NCBI RefSeq assembly: GCF_040802235.1
Contig: NC_133170.1
Location: forward strand, 42,665,501-42,729,500
Direction: 5' to 3'
DNA length: 64,000 nucleotides
DNA from: Manis javanica
Taxonomy: Eukaryota > Chordata > Mammalia > Pholidota > Manidae
Position 1 is the first letter of the stretch. Each line of letters starts with the position of its first letter. The position numbers and the translations under genes were made by a program. Positions 36,503 through 46,578 of the stretch are shown here, one piece after another. The notes below the pieces were generated by a model that saw only the letters and a program-made list of their open reading frames with translations, was not told the DNA's origin and searched no databases.

Positions 36503-38078
36503 ATGGACATCTGCCCGCCATGGTTCCTGGCCCTCATTGGTGTGGGGTCCCTCATCCTGGGGACTGGACTCTCCACTGCTGTCCCTTCTGATTGGACTGT
36601 CCCCCACAGAGTTGCCATTGCCATGACTTATTGGGTGACCACAGGGTGCATTGCTGTGTTTACTTGCTTACGTACCTTCTTTCCCTTCCTTTCCTCCCCC
36701 CTCACTCCCAGGGAACCTCAGTGTGCTTGCATAAAGTCAGACAAACGGGGGACTGGGTTCAGTGCCTATATCTACATGTCTGCCCAATGTTATATTAAGA
36801 ACAGGGCCACCCTTTGCCTTAAACACGGGAAAAAGTAATGGACTGGAACAATAAGTAAACAGGACTCAGACTGTGCAATTAGGGGAAGAAAGGGGTCCAC
36901 TGTCTGCTGGACCCACCTCACCCACATTGGAATGTCTGATTGCGGGGAGTCCAGGATCAGGCACGAAAGGACAGAGATGAAAAGGTCAAGCAGGCCCTAA
37001 ATGCTCTGACTCAGGAGCCAGCTTACAGCAATATTGACCTCTCAGGGCTCCGACAACTAACTCAGACCCTAGTCCCACCCACCAGGTCAACCAGGTCATT
37101 ATAGCAGCCTACGAGTTCATTCAAGACATCAGTAGCCAGATACAAGCCTGCTGGCTTTGCTTACCCTTAACCTGCAGGGCCTATATTGGAAATGCCAGTG
37201 CCCCCATACTAGAGCTCCACTCAAGCAACTGAAAATAATATAGCCCAGAACCAAACTGAACTTATTGGTCTAGTAGCCTACAACATTAGCTATGACTCCA
37301 TCCCAGTCCGGTTGTGTTCTGAAAATGACACCACCAATCAGTCAGAAACTTATTGTGCCCCCCTGAGGAATTTTTCTTCTGTGTGGAAGTACCACCTTCT
37401 GATGCCTCCAGATGAGCTGGACAGGTTTATGCATGCCGGTCTTCCTCACGCCCGACATGTCTGTCTGGACAGACTAAGAGGTTGAGCACACTGCCCCTTT
37501 CCAAGGATACAAAAGCAGGCGGCTCAAAGCATGGTTTTGTTGGGTACAGGAACACTTGCAGGAACTGGAGCTGGGGCAGCTAGCTTATGCTATTCACTTC
37601 ACTTTTATAACAAACTTTCTCAAGAACTAAGTGAGGACATGGAAAAGGTTGCAGACTCCCACCTTTCCCTGCAAGGTCAGATTAATTCACTTGCAGCAGT
37701 CATGCTCCAAAACTGATGAGCCCTAGACCTGCTCACGGCTGAAAAGGGAAGAACCTATGTATTCCTAGTGGAAGAGTGCTGTTATTATGTGAACCAATTG
37801 GGAATAGTAGCCACAAAAATCAAAGAACTGAAAGAAAGGATATTAAAAAGGAGAAAGGAATTAGAGACAGGGGGATGTGGGAACTCAGCCAGCGGTCCTC
37901 CTGGTCACTTTCTCTGGCTGGGCCCCTCATCTCCCTCTTACTCCTCATCACTATTGGCCCCTGTGTACTAAATGCTCCCATAAAGTTCACAGAAAACACT
38001 GTTACAAATCGAGCCACCACTCATATACTGGCTCTGCAAGGCTACTGGTCTGTCATAGATCAGGATGATGCCCCCTAA
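36503..38078 (+). pseudogene. Retroviral envelope remnant (surface and transmembrane parts)
   Basis: It starts at ATG 36,503 with a hydrophobic, signal-peptide-like stretch (residues about 6-25). The surface part is broken up and only short frames remain to about 37,510. The transmembrane part has a Gly/Ala-rich fusion-peptide-like stretch near 37,531-37,590 and a heptad-rich helix, then two consecutive TGA codons at 37,715-37,720. 'EECCYYVNQ' follows at about 37,771-37,797. In the CX6CC motif typical of gammaretrovirus-type envelopes, the first Cys position reads Tyr. A membrane-anchor-like hydrophobic region follows, across a frameshift, at about 37,900-37,975. It cannot encode a functional protein. 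Confidence 0.88.
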
Positions 38079-38091
38079 AAACAAAATGTTT

Positions 38092-38112
38092 AAGAGGAGT
38101 AGCAGAGGGGAG
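38092..38112 (+). other. Polypurine tract
   Basis: A purine-rich run 'aagaggagtagcagagggga' and one more G abut the 3' LTR. This is the usual plus-strand primer site. It has two pyrimidine interruptions. Confidence 0.75.
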
Positions 38113-38410
38113 TGACAAGAAAAATATTCAACATGGCCGACAGGGCCAAAAGGAGAACCTCAGTGCCTCCCACCCCCGACCTTGAGACCCTTCTGCGTTC
38201 TTCTTCCATCCTGCTTGCTGTGCCCCCCAAAATGCTATGTGTATGGAAGTAGAAAAGTATAAATTACTCCCCTTGCCTGCGCTCAGGGCTCAGACCTTTG
38301 GTTATCACTCTCCTCTGAGTCCACCAGTGTGAAATAAACCTCCACCCTCCAAGACCTCTGAGTGCTGCTTGGTTCTTCTGTCGGGCGATCCCGTCCAGGT
38401 TCCGTAACAG
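38113..38410 (+). repeat. 3' LTR
   Basis: It starts TGACAAGA and ends CGTAACA. It keeps a TATA-like TATAAAT at 38,258-38,264 and a canonical AATAAA at 38,333-38,338, so its promoter and poly(A) landmarks are better preserved than in the 5' LTR. Confidence 0.93.
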
Positions 38411-38414
38411 AATA
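38411..38414. repeat. Right target-site duplication of the provirus (GAAT)
   Basis: It matches 30,436-30,439, so the two LTRs belong to one insertion and no large rearrangement between the ends is needed. Confidence 0.85.
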
Positions 38415-38569
38415 AAGTAATAAATGCAGAAGCTAGCAATATGGAAACCATAGCTAAGTTCCTAAATCAATCCACGTTGCATAAATAACCCACTGTGCTC
38501 AGTGGATGTAAGTCTATACCAATAAAGGGCAAAGTTCAAGCTAAGTACCATAAAAGATTAAAAGCATCT

Positions 38570-38700
38570 AAGAAACAATCCCAGTCCCCAAGGCATCTCT
38601 GATCTTGTAGGAGACCCAAGACATACAGACATTGAAATGTAATAAAACTAAATTATACATAAAGAAGTTAAGACATCAAAAGAAGACATGTCTTGGTATT
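38570..38700 (-). repeat. Possible L2 fragment (antisense)
   Basis: 'cagtccccaaggcatctctg' then 'tgtaggagacccaagacata' loosely matches the antisense L2 passage 'cagtccctgccctcaaggagcttacagtcta...'. It may continue the L2 interrupted by the provirus. Confidence 0.35.
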
Positions 38701-39226
38701 TCATGAGGATTTAATGAGAAACAAATAAAGGATTTAGATAGTGTTTCTACAATTCAGAAAATTAAGAAACTACTGAGCCAGCACCATGAGATTTAAAAAG
38801 AAATGAATAGCATGATGTCTGACCACCAGAACTTACGATTTTTAAACATATACTTCACCAACACTTAGTACTGTCAACCCTACCTCCCCCCTACCACACT
38901 TTTATTTCTGTTTTCCATTAGCTGAGTGATGACGGTATTGCCATTTGCATCAGCACCAAGCATCTATTCTCATCTTGTGCTAAAACATTGGGTTTAAATA
39001 CATACAAAGGAGCAGCAGGAGACTTGAAAAAGACTGACTTTATATATATATTTTTTCTTGTGTGAAAGTCTAAAAACAGAAACCAGGATAGAATCTAGGC
39101 AAGAGAAGGAGGATGTAAGAGTCACTCTTTTTGTCTTTAATGCACTAGGCAAGACTCTGGATTGTCTTTGTATGTGAGAAAAAGATACCGTTTTTCTTTC
39201 AAGTTCTCAGGCTCTTAGGCTCTTTA
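38701..39226. other. Unassigned intergenic DNA
   Basis: No gene or repeat is recognised. Confidence 0.4.
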
Positions 39227-39260
39227 TTCCACTTTCATCACAAACTTTCTCAAGAACTAA
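39227..39260 (+). repeat. Short fragment matching the proviral env region
   Basis: 39,240-39,260 is identical over 21 bases to 37,610-37,630 in the envelope remnant. The preceding 13 bases match at about 10 positions. It lies 0.8 kb outside the 3' LTR. Confidence 0.7.
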
Positions 39261-40535
39261 AGGGGTGGCAAGAATTATTGCTGGAGTTCAATTTTTGGGT
39301 GTAAAGTGATGGTTCCCAATCTCATCTTGAAATTTCCTACCTGAATATGGATCATTATTATATTAAAGACAGAAGGCAACCTAGAGGTCAGAAGCTACTG
39401 TTGCTTTTTTCTTTTGCTGAGTGAATCCCATAGATACTAAATGATTTGTTCAAAGTCTCGAAATTAATTGAGAATGAGCCAGTAGTAGAACATGAGTTTT
39501 TGTTACCTGATGTTTTGCTAATTCACTGAAACCAAGCTACAACTTCTTTTTGGAATTTACTACCAGGAAGGAGTTTGATCTCACCCACATGACTGAGATG
39601 CTTATGTTCACCAGGCCATGTTTTGGTTTCTCCTTGAGTCAGAGCTTCATGTAATGCTCAGATGTGTAAACTATATTCCTTAGATAATATATTCCTGTAC
39701 ATAATTTCTATATATAATCTCTTATTTTTCCTGGATTTTTTTTCCATATATTTTGGATTTCATTATGAAGTAATACATTTTTGTTACAGTAAAGCTGGAT
39801 ATGTGTCAGACTATAAAGAAGCAAAAAAACATTCTTATAATCCTACCACTCATATTATTTTATTCAAACTACATTGCTGTGTAGATTTTAATAGTAAGCT
39901 CTCTTGAAATAGTTTAACAAGTAGGAGAAGATTACTTAATGAATAATTTGTTTTGTTAAGCAGGAACTGCATTACCTCACTGTTCACAAATATCCACCCA
40001 TCTGTTAGTATACATAGTCCATTCATTTTAACATCCAATACATCCAATACATGGAGCCCCCTTTAAAAAAAAACATGTATGTCATGGAGAATTGGAAGCC
40101 CCAGGGCAGGCCTGGGCATGAGGGCTCACCTTGGACTTACAGTGAATGGTTGTAGACTTAAGAAAGATTCTATAGCTTGAAATTGTTGTGATTTAAGGAA
40201 TGTACACTATTAGAAAGTACCTGTACAATATTTTGGACAGAGAAGTTTGGACCACATAACAACTCCTCCCTCATTTTTTGAATGTAAATGACCAATCCAG
40301 AAGTATTGAGGAGAGCACTCAGAATATTCTTTTTAGTTCAAATTTGTGTGATTTATAAATCAAGCAATCAAAAGCAAGCACACACATTCATCCACACACA
40401 CACCTACATTCGGGCTATCAATCAACTAGGGAAAGAGAAGAGCTGCATGACAAAGGGAATTGCAATGAGAGCCATGAAGTCAGTTTTGACACTTGCTGCA
40501 GAGAAAGACCTGCTACAGAATAATTTCATTCACCC
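39261..40535. other. Unassigned intergenic DNA
   Basis: No gene is supported. A short CA-rich patch lies around 40,378-40,405. The open frames (65-117 codons) show no recognisable domains. Confidence 0.4.
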
Positions 40536-41190
40536 ATTCATCTATTCTTCATTGATCAAACATTGTAAGTGTATATCGTATATACACTGTCTTATGTGCC
40601 AGATAACCTTAAATAATAGATTAGATAAAATAATCTTATGATAATAAACCTTGAAAAACTTGGTGACTTGGTGTGTGGTGCAAGAAATAAACTAATCAAT
40701 ATATAGTAATATATTGGTGGAATGGTTCAGATGGTAATTGTGATGATTAACACTTATTCTTTCAACAAATACAGATTATAGAGGGTTGATAAAGGAACCT
40801 GATTTTCAGAATATTTTCATATGAAGGAAATGTAAAAGGTTAGAAGGATCAAGCAAGGGATGTCTGTAGATCAAAGAATCTGGAATATTTATAGGTTAAC
40901 AGAAGAAACCAGTGAAGAGGGAGAAATAAAGATACAGGAAAGACTTGACAAGTGGAGGATGATTCCAGAAGTAAACGATGGAAAAGTACAGGGTGCTGTG
41001 GGATAGTTTTGCAGAGAACACAATCTGGGAGAAAAGGGGAGATGGTAGGGTGGCTACAGCTATGGATTCCCTGGAAGAGACTTGAGAAGAGTGTTGAAAA
41101 GTTGGGAAAGGCTCTGAGGGACATGATGTCAAGTTTCCTGTAAGACGATACTTTCAAGGCAAGGGAAGGATGGGGAGGTCTAACAAATAA
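40536..41190 (-). repeat. Possible L2 relic (antisense)
   Basis: 'cacccattcatctattcttc' and 'actgtcttatgtgccagata' at the left edge resemble the antisense L2 3' end. The remainder is purine-rich and only loosely L2-like. Opposite-strand open frames here (63-119 codons) are not supported as genes. Confidence 0.3.
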
Positions 41191-41464
41191 AGTCAATATT
41201 AGCTCCACTTTTCACTTCCCACCCCACAAAGAGGCTCACATTCACTAATTGGCAAAAAGATATAGATTGTGTTGGCTATGTGAGTTGATTACTGTGAAAA
41301 TTAACCACAAGTACAGAATGCTGTTAGGCAAATCCATGTCCCTCAAAGCATCTACTACCCAACCAGTGCCCCATGTCCATGGTAGGACTCAGACTCCTAA
41401 GGTGAGGGCACATAAAGGACAACCTAAAATTATAATAATATCCCATATTTATTGAATTCTTACT
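41191..41464. other. Unassigned intergenic DNA
   Basis: No gene or repeat is recognised. Confidence 0.4.
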
Positions 41465-41580
41465 AAAACCTGGACACCATTTTATGTGTTTTACATTAAC
41501 TCATTTAATTATCACACAAAGTCCAAGGTGGTAGTATTATTATTTCCTTTTTATAGTGAGTGTTGGCATAGCAATCCTCA
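41465..41580 (-). repeat. MIR SINE fragment
   Basis: 'acattaactcatttaattat' then 'ggtggtagtattattatttc' matches the antisense MIR 3' half. Confidence 0.65.
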
Positions 41581-43991
41581 AGTCCTTCTACTTACAGGTG
41601 AGTAAGACCATATAAGTCATTGGTCAGTGAGCTCCAGGAAGAAGTGACATGTATCATTTCAGGGATGAAACATAGAATAGGAAATATATAACCTTCCAGG
41701 TGATATTTCTGTTAAATTGCAATGCTGAAGGCCTCAGTTTCTGGAGGTGCAATTACAAGTCAGCCTGGAGTACCTGAGTACCCATGCAGAGAAGAGACCC
41801 ACCTACTGCTCTATGAAGCAGTAATTAAATTTTGGTGGTTAAGTCCCTTAAATCTGAGTTTGGGTATCAGTGCTTTCACAACATACACAACATAATGTAA
41901 TCTATTGTGACTAATGAATGAAAAAATAACAACACTAGATCAGAGTTAATAAGTACTTTATTCACTTTCCTCTGTAATCGTGAGGTGGGACAACTGTGAC
42001 CCTTAGGGATCTGCTACCCAACTAGCAGCTCCAGGAATACTGGAGTGACCTAATTTCTACTGTTCTTGGCACTTACATGGTCAGTGCCCTTTCTCTCCTA
42101 CTCATGGTTGGTCAAGAACTTGAGAGTTTTCCCAGTGAAATCTGAATATGGCCCATGTGCATGGACGACAAGGAGACACCAGAAAAGAAGGTGAGCCACT
42201 CCAGACGGTGTGTGGCAGGTACAATAAACAAGGGATCTTAGTGGGCTTGTCTTGGGCAGCTGAAAAATGAGTAAGTAGATCTCTGCACCTACCCACGAGA
42301 GGCTTCAACTGGGTTCAGTCACAGGTTCAGTCCAGATGGTCTCAACACACATTGCCTTCTCAACTTTGCACTCTTGAAACAGCTCCCATGTAGAAACCGT
42401 GGGTTGAACATACATTACAAAGACAGGAGTGGGGGTGGGGGTGGGATATGGGCAAAGAGCCCTGTCTAGCTCTTGGGTCAACCAGAGGTCATGTCCTCTA
42501 GGTGATTCCCCCAACAGGGGAAAAGCATCATTAAAGGAAACAGTAACAATTGCCATTTATACCTGGCTTTAGTTCTCAAGTGATTTTAATGTACATTTTT
42601 AAACTTGTGTCTTACATTTTCCCAGTAATTATTGACTTGAACCTAAGTCTTGTACCCATAAATCCAAAACTGTTAGGAAAATATGCAGCATAGGTGAAAA
42701 TAGATTTTTAAATAAAATCTGGAATACTGTTATAAGGCAACCTTCTTTAAAACTTGAAATTCTAACAAATTGATGTGAAGATTTTAACACTGGACATATG
42801 CTCCCTCCCACTGAATCTGGCCTCTGTACCTGCTTAAGTTCTGGTAGTTTCTGGGCCAGATCTTAAGAACTTGGGACCTCCTAATTCCTGTCTCCTGGGA
42901 CACTCATTCTTGAAACCCAGCCACTGTGCTGCAAGGAAGCCCAAGTAGTCCATGGGGAGAAACACAAGAAGAGCTGACACCCCAAAGCTGCAGCCCTGGC
43001 TAAGCTCCAGCTAACAGCCAGCACTCAACTGCCAGGTGTGTCTGTGAGCTGTGTTGGACCTGGCTCAGAGTGAGCTGTCCCACTGAGCCTTCCCTAGAAG
43101 GCGCATCTATGAGCACAATACAATATAACTGTTATTTTTAAGTCAGTGGGTTTTAGGGTGGTTCAGTACACTGTAAATCAATGAAATTTGCCAAGGCATA
43201 CCTTGGTCTGAGGTTAGTGATTTTTGTCTTCTCTTATGGAGTCAAAGAAATGATGTCCTCTGTGAACATGTACTTCCTGAAACGGTCCCTGGGTTTTATT
43301 TTACTGGGTGGTTACCCCACATTCTTCAGGGTGGCCTCACTGAGGTCATAGGAAAAGATCACATCTCTGGAGGATGAAGAGCTTTTCAATGAAGTGAGAT
43401 GGGGTTCTTTTGGTTATAAATAGGGAGCGTGGGGACATTTCCTTTAATGAATGTAAATGGGATTTGGGACAGATGATAAATTCCCAACTTCTGTTGTGCC
43501 TCCTTCTTGTGCTTCATGATTTCAAGGTGCCAGAGTATATTTAAGGGAACTTGATATGCTTAAACTCTCACCAAGGTCATGTTTTAATACTGCATTTTGG
43601 CTCCACCCAGACAGCAAGCACTCAGGAGGAGCATTAGGTCCATGGCTGGGCCAGAGCTTCCAGAGGGCCTGGATCCCGAGATCAGAATGGTGATGACAGT
43701 CCTCGCTAAGAAAGACTCATTCTTGGTGGGGAAGGCACCTAGGAGATGATGAGAACCACCTACTCCAGACCAATAGAATCCAATAGCATCCTGGGTGTGA
43801 GCGAGAATTTAGGGCAGGGCCCTTGTCATGCCTAGCACAGTCCCTGAGACGTAGTAGCTGCTGGAAGGAGACTAAAGTGATAAACGCTGGACTGTTTTTG
43901 CCACAAAACTGAGGCTTTCTTTGTGGTTGCCATTCTTAAGTGCCTCTTCTTGCTTCTTTCTTGCAAGCGATTTTGTGCGTTTGGCAACAGA
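41581..43991. other. Unassigned intergenic DNA upstream of the CpG island
   Basis: About 2.4 kb with no recognised gene. A G-rich micro-repeat 'gtgggggtgggggtgggata' lies near 42,430. A possible L2 3'-end scrap ('catgcctagcacagtccctg') is at about 43,829-43,865. Confidence 0.4.
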
Positions 43992-44016
43992 GATCAAGCT
44001 CAGGAGGAAACAGTTT

Positions 44017-44058
<42 letters not shown>

Positions 44059-44098
44059 CTACAGTGCAAATTTTATCAAGCTCAGGAGGAAACAGTTT

Positions 44099-44129
<31 letters not shown>

Positions 44130-44252
44130 GCCCTACAGTGCAAATTTTATCAAGCTCAGGAGGAAACAGTTTGTACACACACACACATACACACACACAC
44201 ACACACACAGCCCTACAGTGCAAATTTTATCAAGCTCAGGAGGAAACAGTTT

Positions 44253-44324
<72 letters not shown>

Positions 44325-44343
44325 CCCTACAGTGCACATTTTG
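43992..44343. repeat. Four-unit compound minisatellite with (CA)n core
   Basis: The unit is 'atcaagctcaggaggaaaca', then 'gtttgta', a (CA)n tract, and 'ccctacagtgcaaatttt'. Units start at 43,992, 44,075, 44,149 and 44,229, with lengths 83, 74, 80 and about 115 bp. The differences come almost entirely from (CA)n length. The last unit has the longest CA tract (about 68 bp) and a variant end. The non-CA parts are nearly identical, so the array is young or homogenised. Long open frames of His-Thr repeats across it are artefacts. Confidence 0.97.
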
Positions 44344-44439
44344 TGAACCCGAATTGTGGTTTACGTCTAATACATTCATGCTTAACTTCAAGTCACTTCA
44401 TGGGAGGCGTTGTTCTAGCTTTTCCACTGACATCTACAG

Positions 44440-45440
44440 TCTAGGTTTTTCTGGGACGCGACGCACCGCCCGAACGAGGTAGGGACTGCCTAGTCGTTCT
44501 GCCCCTGGCTCTGCCCCGCAGGGAGCCTATGGCCGCGCCGCGTGGGGGACATCACCCACGAGAGCTCGGCTCCTGCAGAGCACAGCTGACTCAGGGCGCG
44601 GGCTCCGGGTGCGGACCAGGGCGGCCGGGGAGCCCGGTGCAGGCTCCAGCCAGGCGGGAGACCACAGGCCCGGGGCACCTCCTGGGGAACGGCCGGCCCC
44701 GCCGCCCACTCAGGAATCCCGCCCCCGCCAGGCGCGCCCCCGCCCGCCAGCGGCGCGCCACAGCCGGATCTCCTTGAATTTCAACACAAAGGGAATCCTC
44801 GGCCGCAGGAAGTGCATCACGAGAAAGGGGGACCGGGGGCGGGGAAAGGGGGTGCTTCCCTCCCTCTCCACGCCCCCGCCCTCCCGGAGCCCTGGGCGGC
44901 CGTGACGAAACCCTCAGGGTCCCCCCGACGCCCCGGGAACCGGGAGAATTCAAACCAGGAGCCTCCCCTCCCGCCCCCACCGTCAACAGCAGCCGGGGCG
45001 GGCGCGCTCACCTCCCGCCACGCCCGCGCCGCCCCCGGCTGCCGCTCGCACACCTGCTCGCTTCCCCGCCTTTCCTTCCGGGTGCGCCGGCACCTGCGCT
45101 TACGTTTGTCTTTCGTATCCTCGGCTCTCCAGTTTCCCTTCCACACTCCATCCCTTTCAGGGTTTTGTGTAGAATCCCTGTTTAGGGTGTCCGCTGCCCG
45201 CTGCCGGGCTGCGCCCCAGGCTGGGCGAGGCTTTCCCGGCAGAAGGGGGGTGGAGAGGGAGTCCCCGCGAGAGCAAGGGGAGCCGGGCAGGGAGAGACCA
45301 CTTTCGTTTTCCCAGATAGAGGCCGTCCCTGGGACCCAGCCAGGCTGTCTGCCTGGAGGTGCCGGTCTCGGAGGGAGCCTCGCCGTGGGGGGGCGGGCTA
45401 CGCTAGTTTGTGTTGGAGCTATTTCCACAAGGAGACCCTA
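44440..45440. promoter_or_regulatory. CpG island, upstream part
   Basis: A sharp switch from AT-rich sequence to dense GC with abundant CpG (for example 'cgccgcccactcaggaatcc' near 44,700). GC boxes such as GGGGCGGG occur around 44,837. No transcript is visible from sequence. It may belong to the KCNH8 promoter region or drive a separate upstream or antisense transcript. Overlapping long frames on both strands are a base-composition effect. Confidence 0.85.
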
Positions 45441-45640
45441 CAGGTTTTACTACGTTGTAGCTGGCAATAAAAACAGAAAACTTTTTAGATATGGTTTTTA
45501 TTCACATTTCACCGTAAAGTGAGAAACCATCCACTGTCCTTTTGAAAAACGATTAGTATTATTTTCTTTTAGTTTAGAGTGGGTAGGAGAGACCAGCGGC
45601 AATTTGGAAAGAGGGCCTCAGACACCTATTTTAGGAGCCC
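45441..45640. other. AT-rich gap splitting the CpG island
   Basis: About 200 bp with few CpGs, including 'ggcaataaaaacagaaaact' and 'gattagtattattttctttt'. It separates two GC-rich blocks. Confidence 0.75.
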
Positions 45641-46520
45641 AGGGATGAGAGGTGTACACCCCGGGCTTTGGACGAGTTTCCAGGTCGGAAACCTCGGGTG
45701 ACTGGGAGGGGGGCCGCGCTGCAAAGTCGCAGCTGCCCTGCTTGGGTCGCGGGCGCTCGCAAGGGCAGGTGCACCGGAAGGGGGCTACCTACGCCTTCTC
45801 GGACACCGCTGCGGGGCGTCCCCCTCCCAAGTTCTAGGCGCAGGCCGGGTACCTGCCCCAACCTGTCTCCTCCCCTTCTGCAATACCACACCCACGGGAC
45901 TCCGGTCTCCCCGGGAGAGGGACGGAGCGGGAACAAAGGGGTCTTTGTTCCCTGGCTCCGGGGGGTGGGGTGGGGGTGGGAGTCGTGCTCGCTCGCGCTT
46001 CCCGGCTCCCCTTGGACGCAGGGAGGCTCAAGCGCCACCCAGGCTCGCCCAGAATCCAGCGCCTCCTCCACCACCCCTGCGCCTGAGGTCGGGGCGCGGC
46101 GCCCCGGCCACCGCGGGCTCCTTCCCGGAAGGCGGGCTGGGTGGGGGGCGAGGCACGGCGCAGCGGCGCCCGGCGGGCACTGCTACCCGCGGAGGGACGG
46201 TGAGCGGACTTGGCGGCTGACGGCGGTGGAGGGGGCGGCAGAGCGAGCCTGTGCCCGGCTGCGCCCCGAGGTGCGGGGCGGGCGCCCAGAGCGCTCGCTG
46301 GGAGGCTCCTGCCCGAGCCGTGGCGGCTGGAACTCGCTCCCTGTCTCCTGCCACTCTCCTCCTCCTCCTGATCGGCCCCACCACCGCGCCGGGCTCCCCT
46401 CCCCTGCTGTCATCGCGCTTCCCCTCGCCCTTCTTGGCACTCTCCTTCTGAACCATCCTTCTGGACAAACTTTGATGGAGAATTTCACACCGCGCTGGAA
46501 AAATGCCGGTTATGAAAGGA
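45641..46520 (+). promoter_or_regulatory. KCNH8: CpG-island promoter and 5' UTR of KCNH8
   Basis: Dense CpG sequence ends just at the coding exon. There is no TATA box near the start, as is common for CpG-island promoters of neuronal channel genes. GC-rich motifs and a pyrimidine-rich run 'ctctcctcctcctcctgatc' (46,354-46,373) precede the exon. The transcription start cannot be placed from sequence alone. The 5' UTR presumably begins within the last few hundred bases. Confidence 0.8.
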
Positions 46521-46570
46521 CTACTGGCTCCCCAGAACACCTTCCTCGACACCATCGCCACCCGTTTTGA
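46475..46570 (+). other. Upstream ORF overlapping the KCNH8 start
   Basis: The ATG at 46,475 lies 28 bases before the channel start, in another frame. It encodes 31 codons and stops at TGA 46,568-46,570, inside exon 1. Its context has T at -3 and G at +4, so it is moderate to weak, while the main start has A at -3. In any transcript that starts upstream, ribosomes would meet it first. It may lower channel translation by an overlapping-uORF mechanism. No function of its peptide is implied. Confidence 0.6.
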
Positions 46571-46578
46571 TGGAACAC
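46503..46578 (+). CDS. KCNH8: KCNH8 exon 1 coding part (ELK-type voltage-gated K+ channel, Kv12.1)
   Basis: The first coding exon of an ether-a-go-go-like (ELK) voltage-gated potassium channel, a plasma-membrane tetramer that sets subthreshold excitability mainly in neurons. Seen: ATG at 46,503 with A at -3, then 25 codons beginning [20 protein letters not shown] and ending RFDGT, plus one base, followed by a GTAAGT donor at 46,579. The exon therefore ends in phase 1. In the EAG/ERG/ELK family these residues form the N-terminal cap that precedes the PAS (eag) domain, and the next exon would begin the PAS fold. The motif [14 protein letters not shown] is ELK-type, not ERG-type. KCNH4 has a very similar N terminus; the large intron (over 17 kb) and gene-poor flank favour KCNH8. 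The rest of the protein lies beyond the window. Confidence 0.92.

Larger units (their letters stand above)
30440..38410 (+). mobile_element. Nearly full-length class I (gammaretrovirus-like) endogenous retrovirus
   Basis: A 7,971-bp provirus in the order LTR, primer-binding site, gag, pro, pol, env, polypurine tract, LTR. Seen directly: 291- and 298-bp LTRs starting TG and ending CA, flanking GAAT duplications, one CCHC zinc knuckle in gag, a DTGA protease motif, YIDD in reverse transcriptase, a D,D35E integrase core and a transmembrane-envelope remnant. The single zinc knuckle, the PPPY motif and the 4-bp duplication are gammaretrovirus-like features. All coding regions carry stops and frameshifts. 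The LTRs differ by roughly 15% by rough hand alignment, so the insertion is old. I do not assign a named family. It lies on the same strand as KCNH8, about 8 kb upstream of its first exon. Confidence 0.95.

Noticed and set aside
43921..44482. Three long overlapping frames (141-180 codons) and a CRISPR-like spacing of repeats
   Set aside because: They are His-Thr repeats from translating (CA)n. The regular units are a mammalian minisatellite, not a CRISPR array: the 'spacers' are CA tracts.
44812..45522. A 236-codon plus-strand frame and a 203-codon minus-strand frame (44,817-45,428)
   Set aside because: Both are open on opposite strands over the same GC-rich DNA, which is a composition effect. 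No domain or splice context supports either.
45668..46570. A 300-codon plus-strand open frame across the CpG island
   Set aside because: It is Arg/Pro/Gly/Ala-rich low-complexity sequence expected from GC-rich DNA without stops, with no recognisable domain. Only its last part, from the ATG at 46,475, is noted as an upstream ORF.
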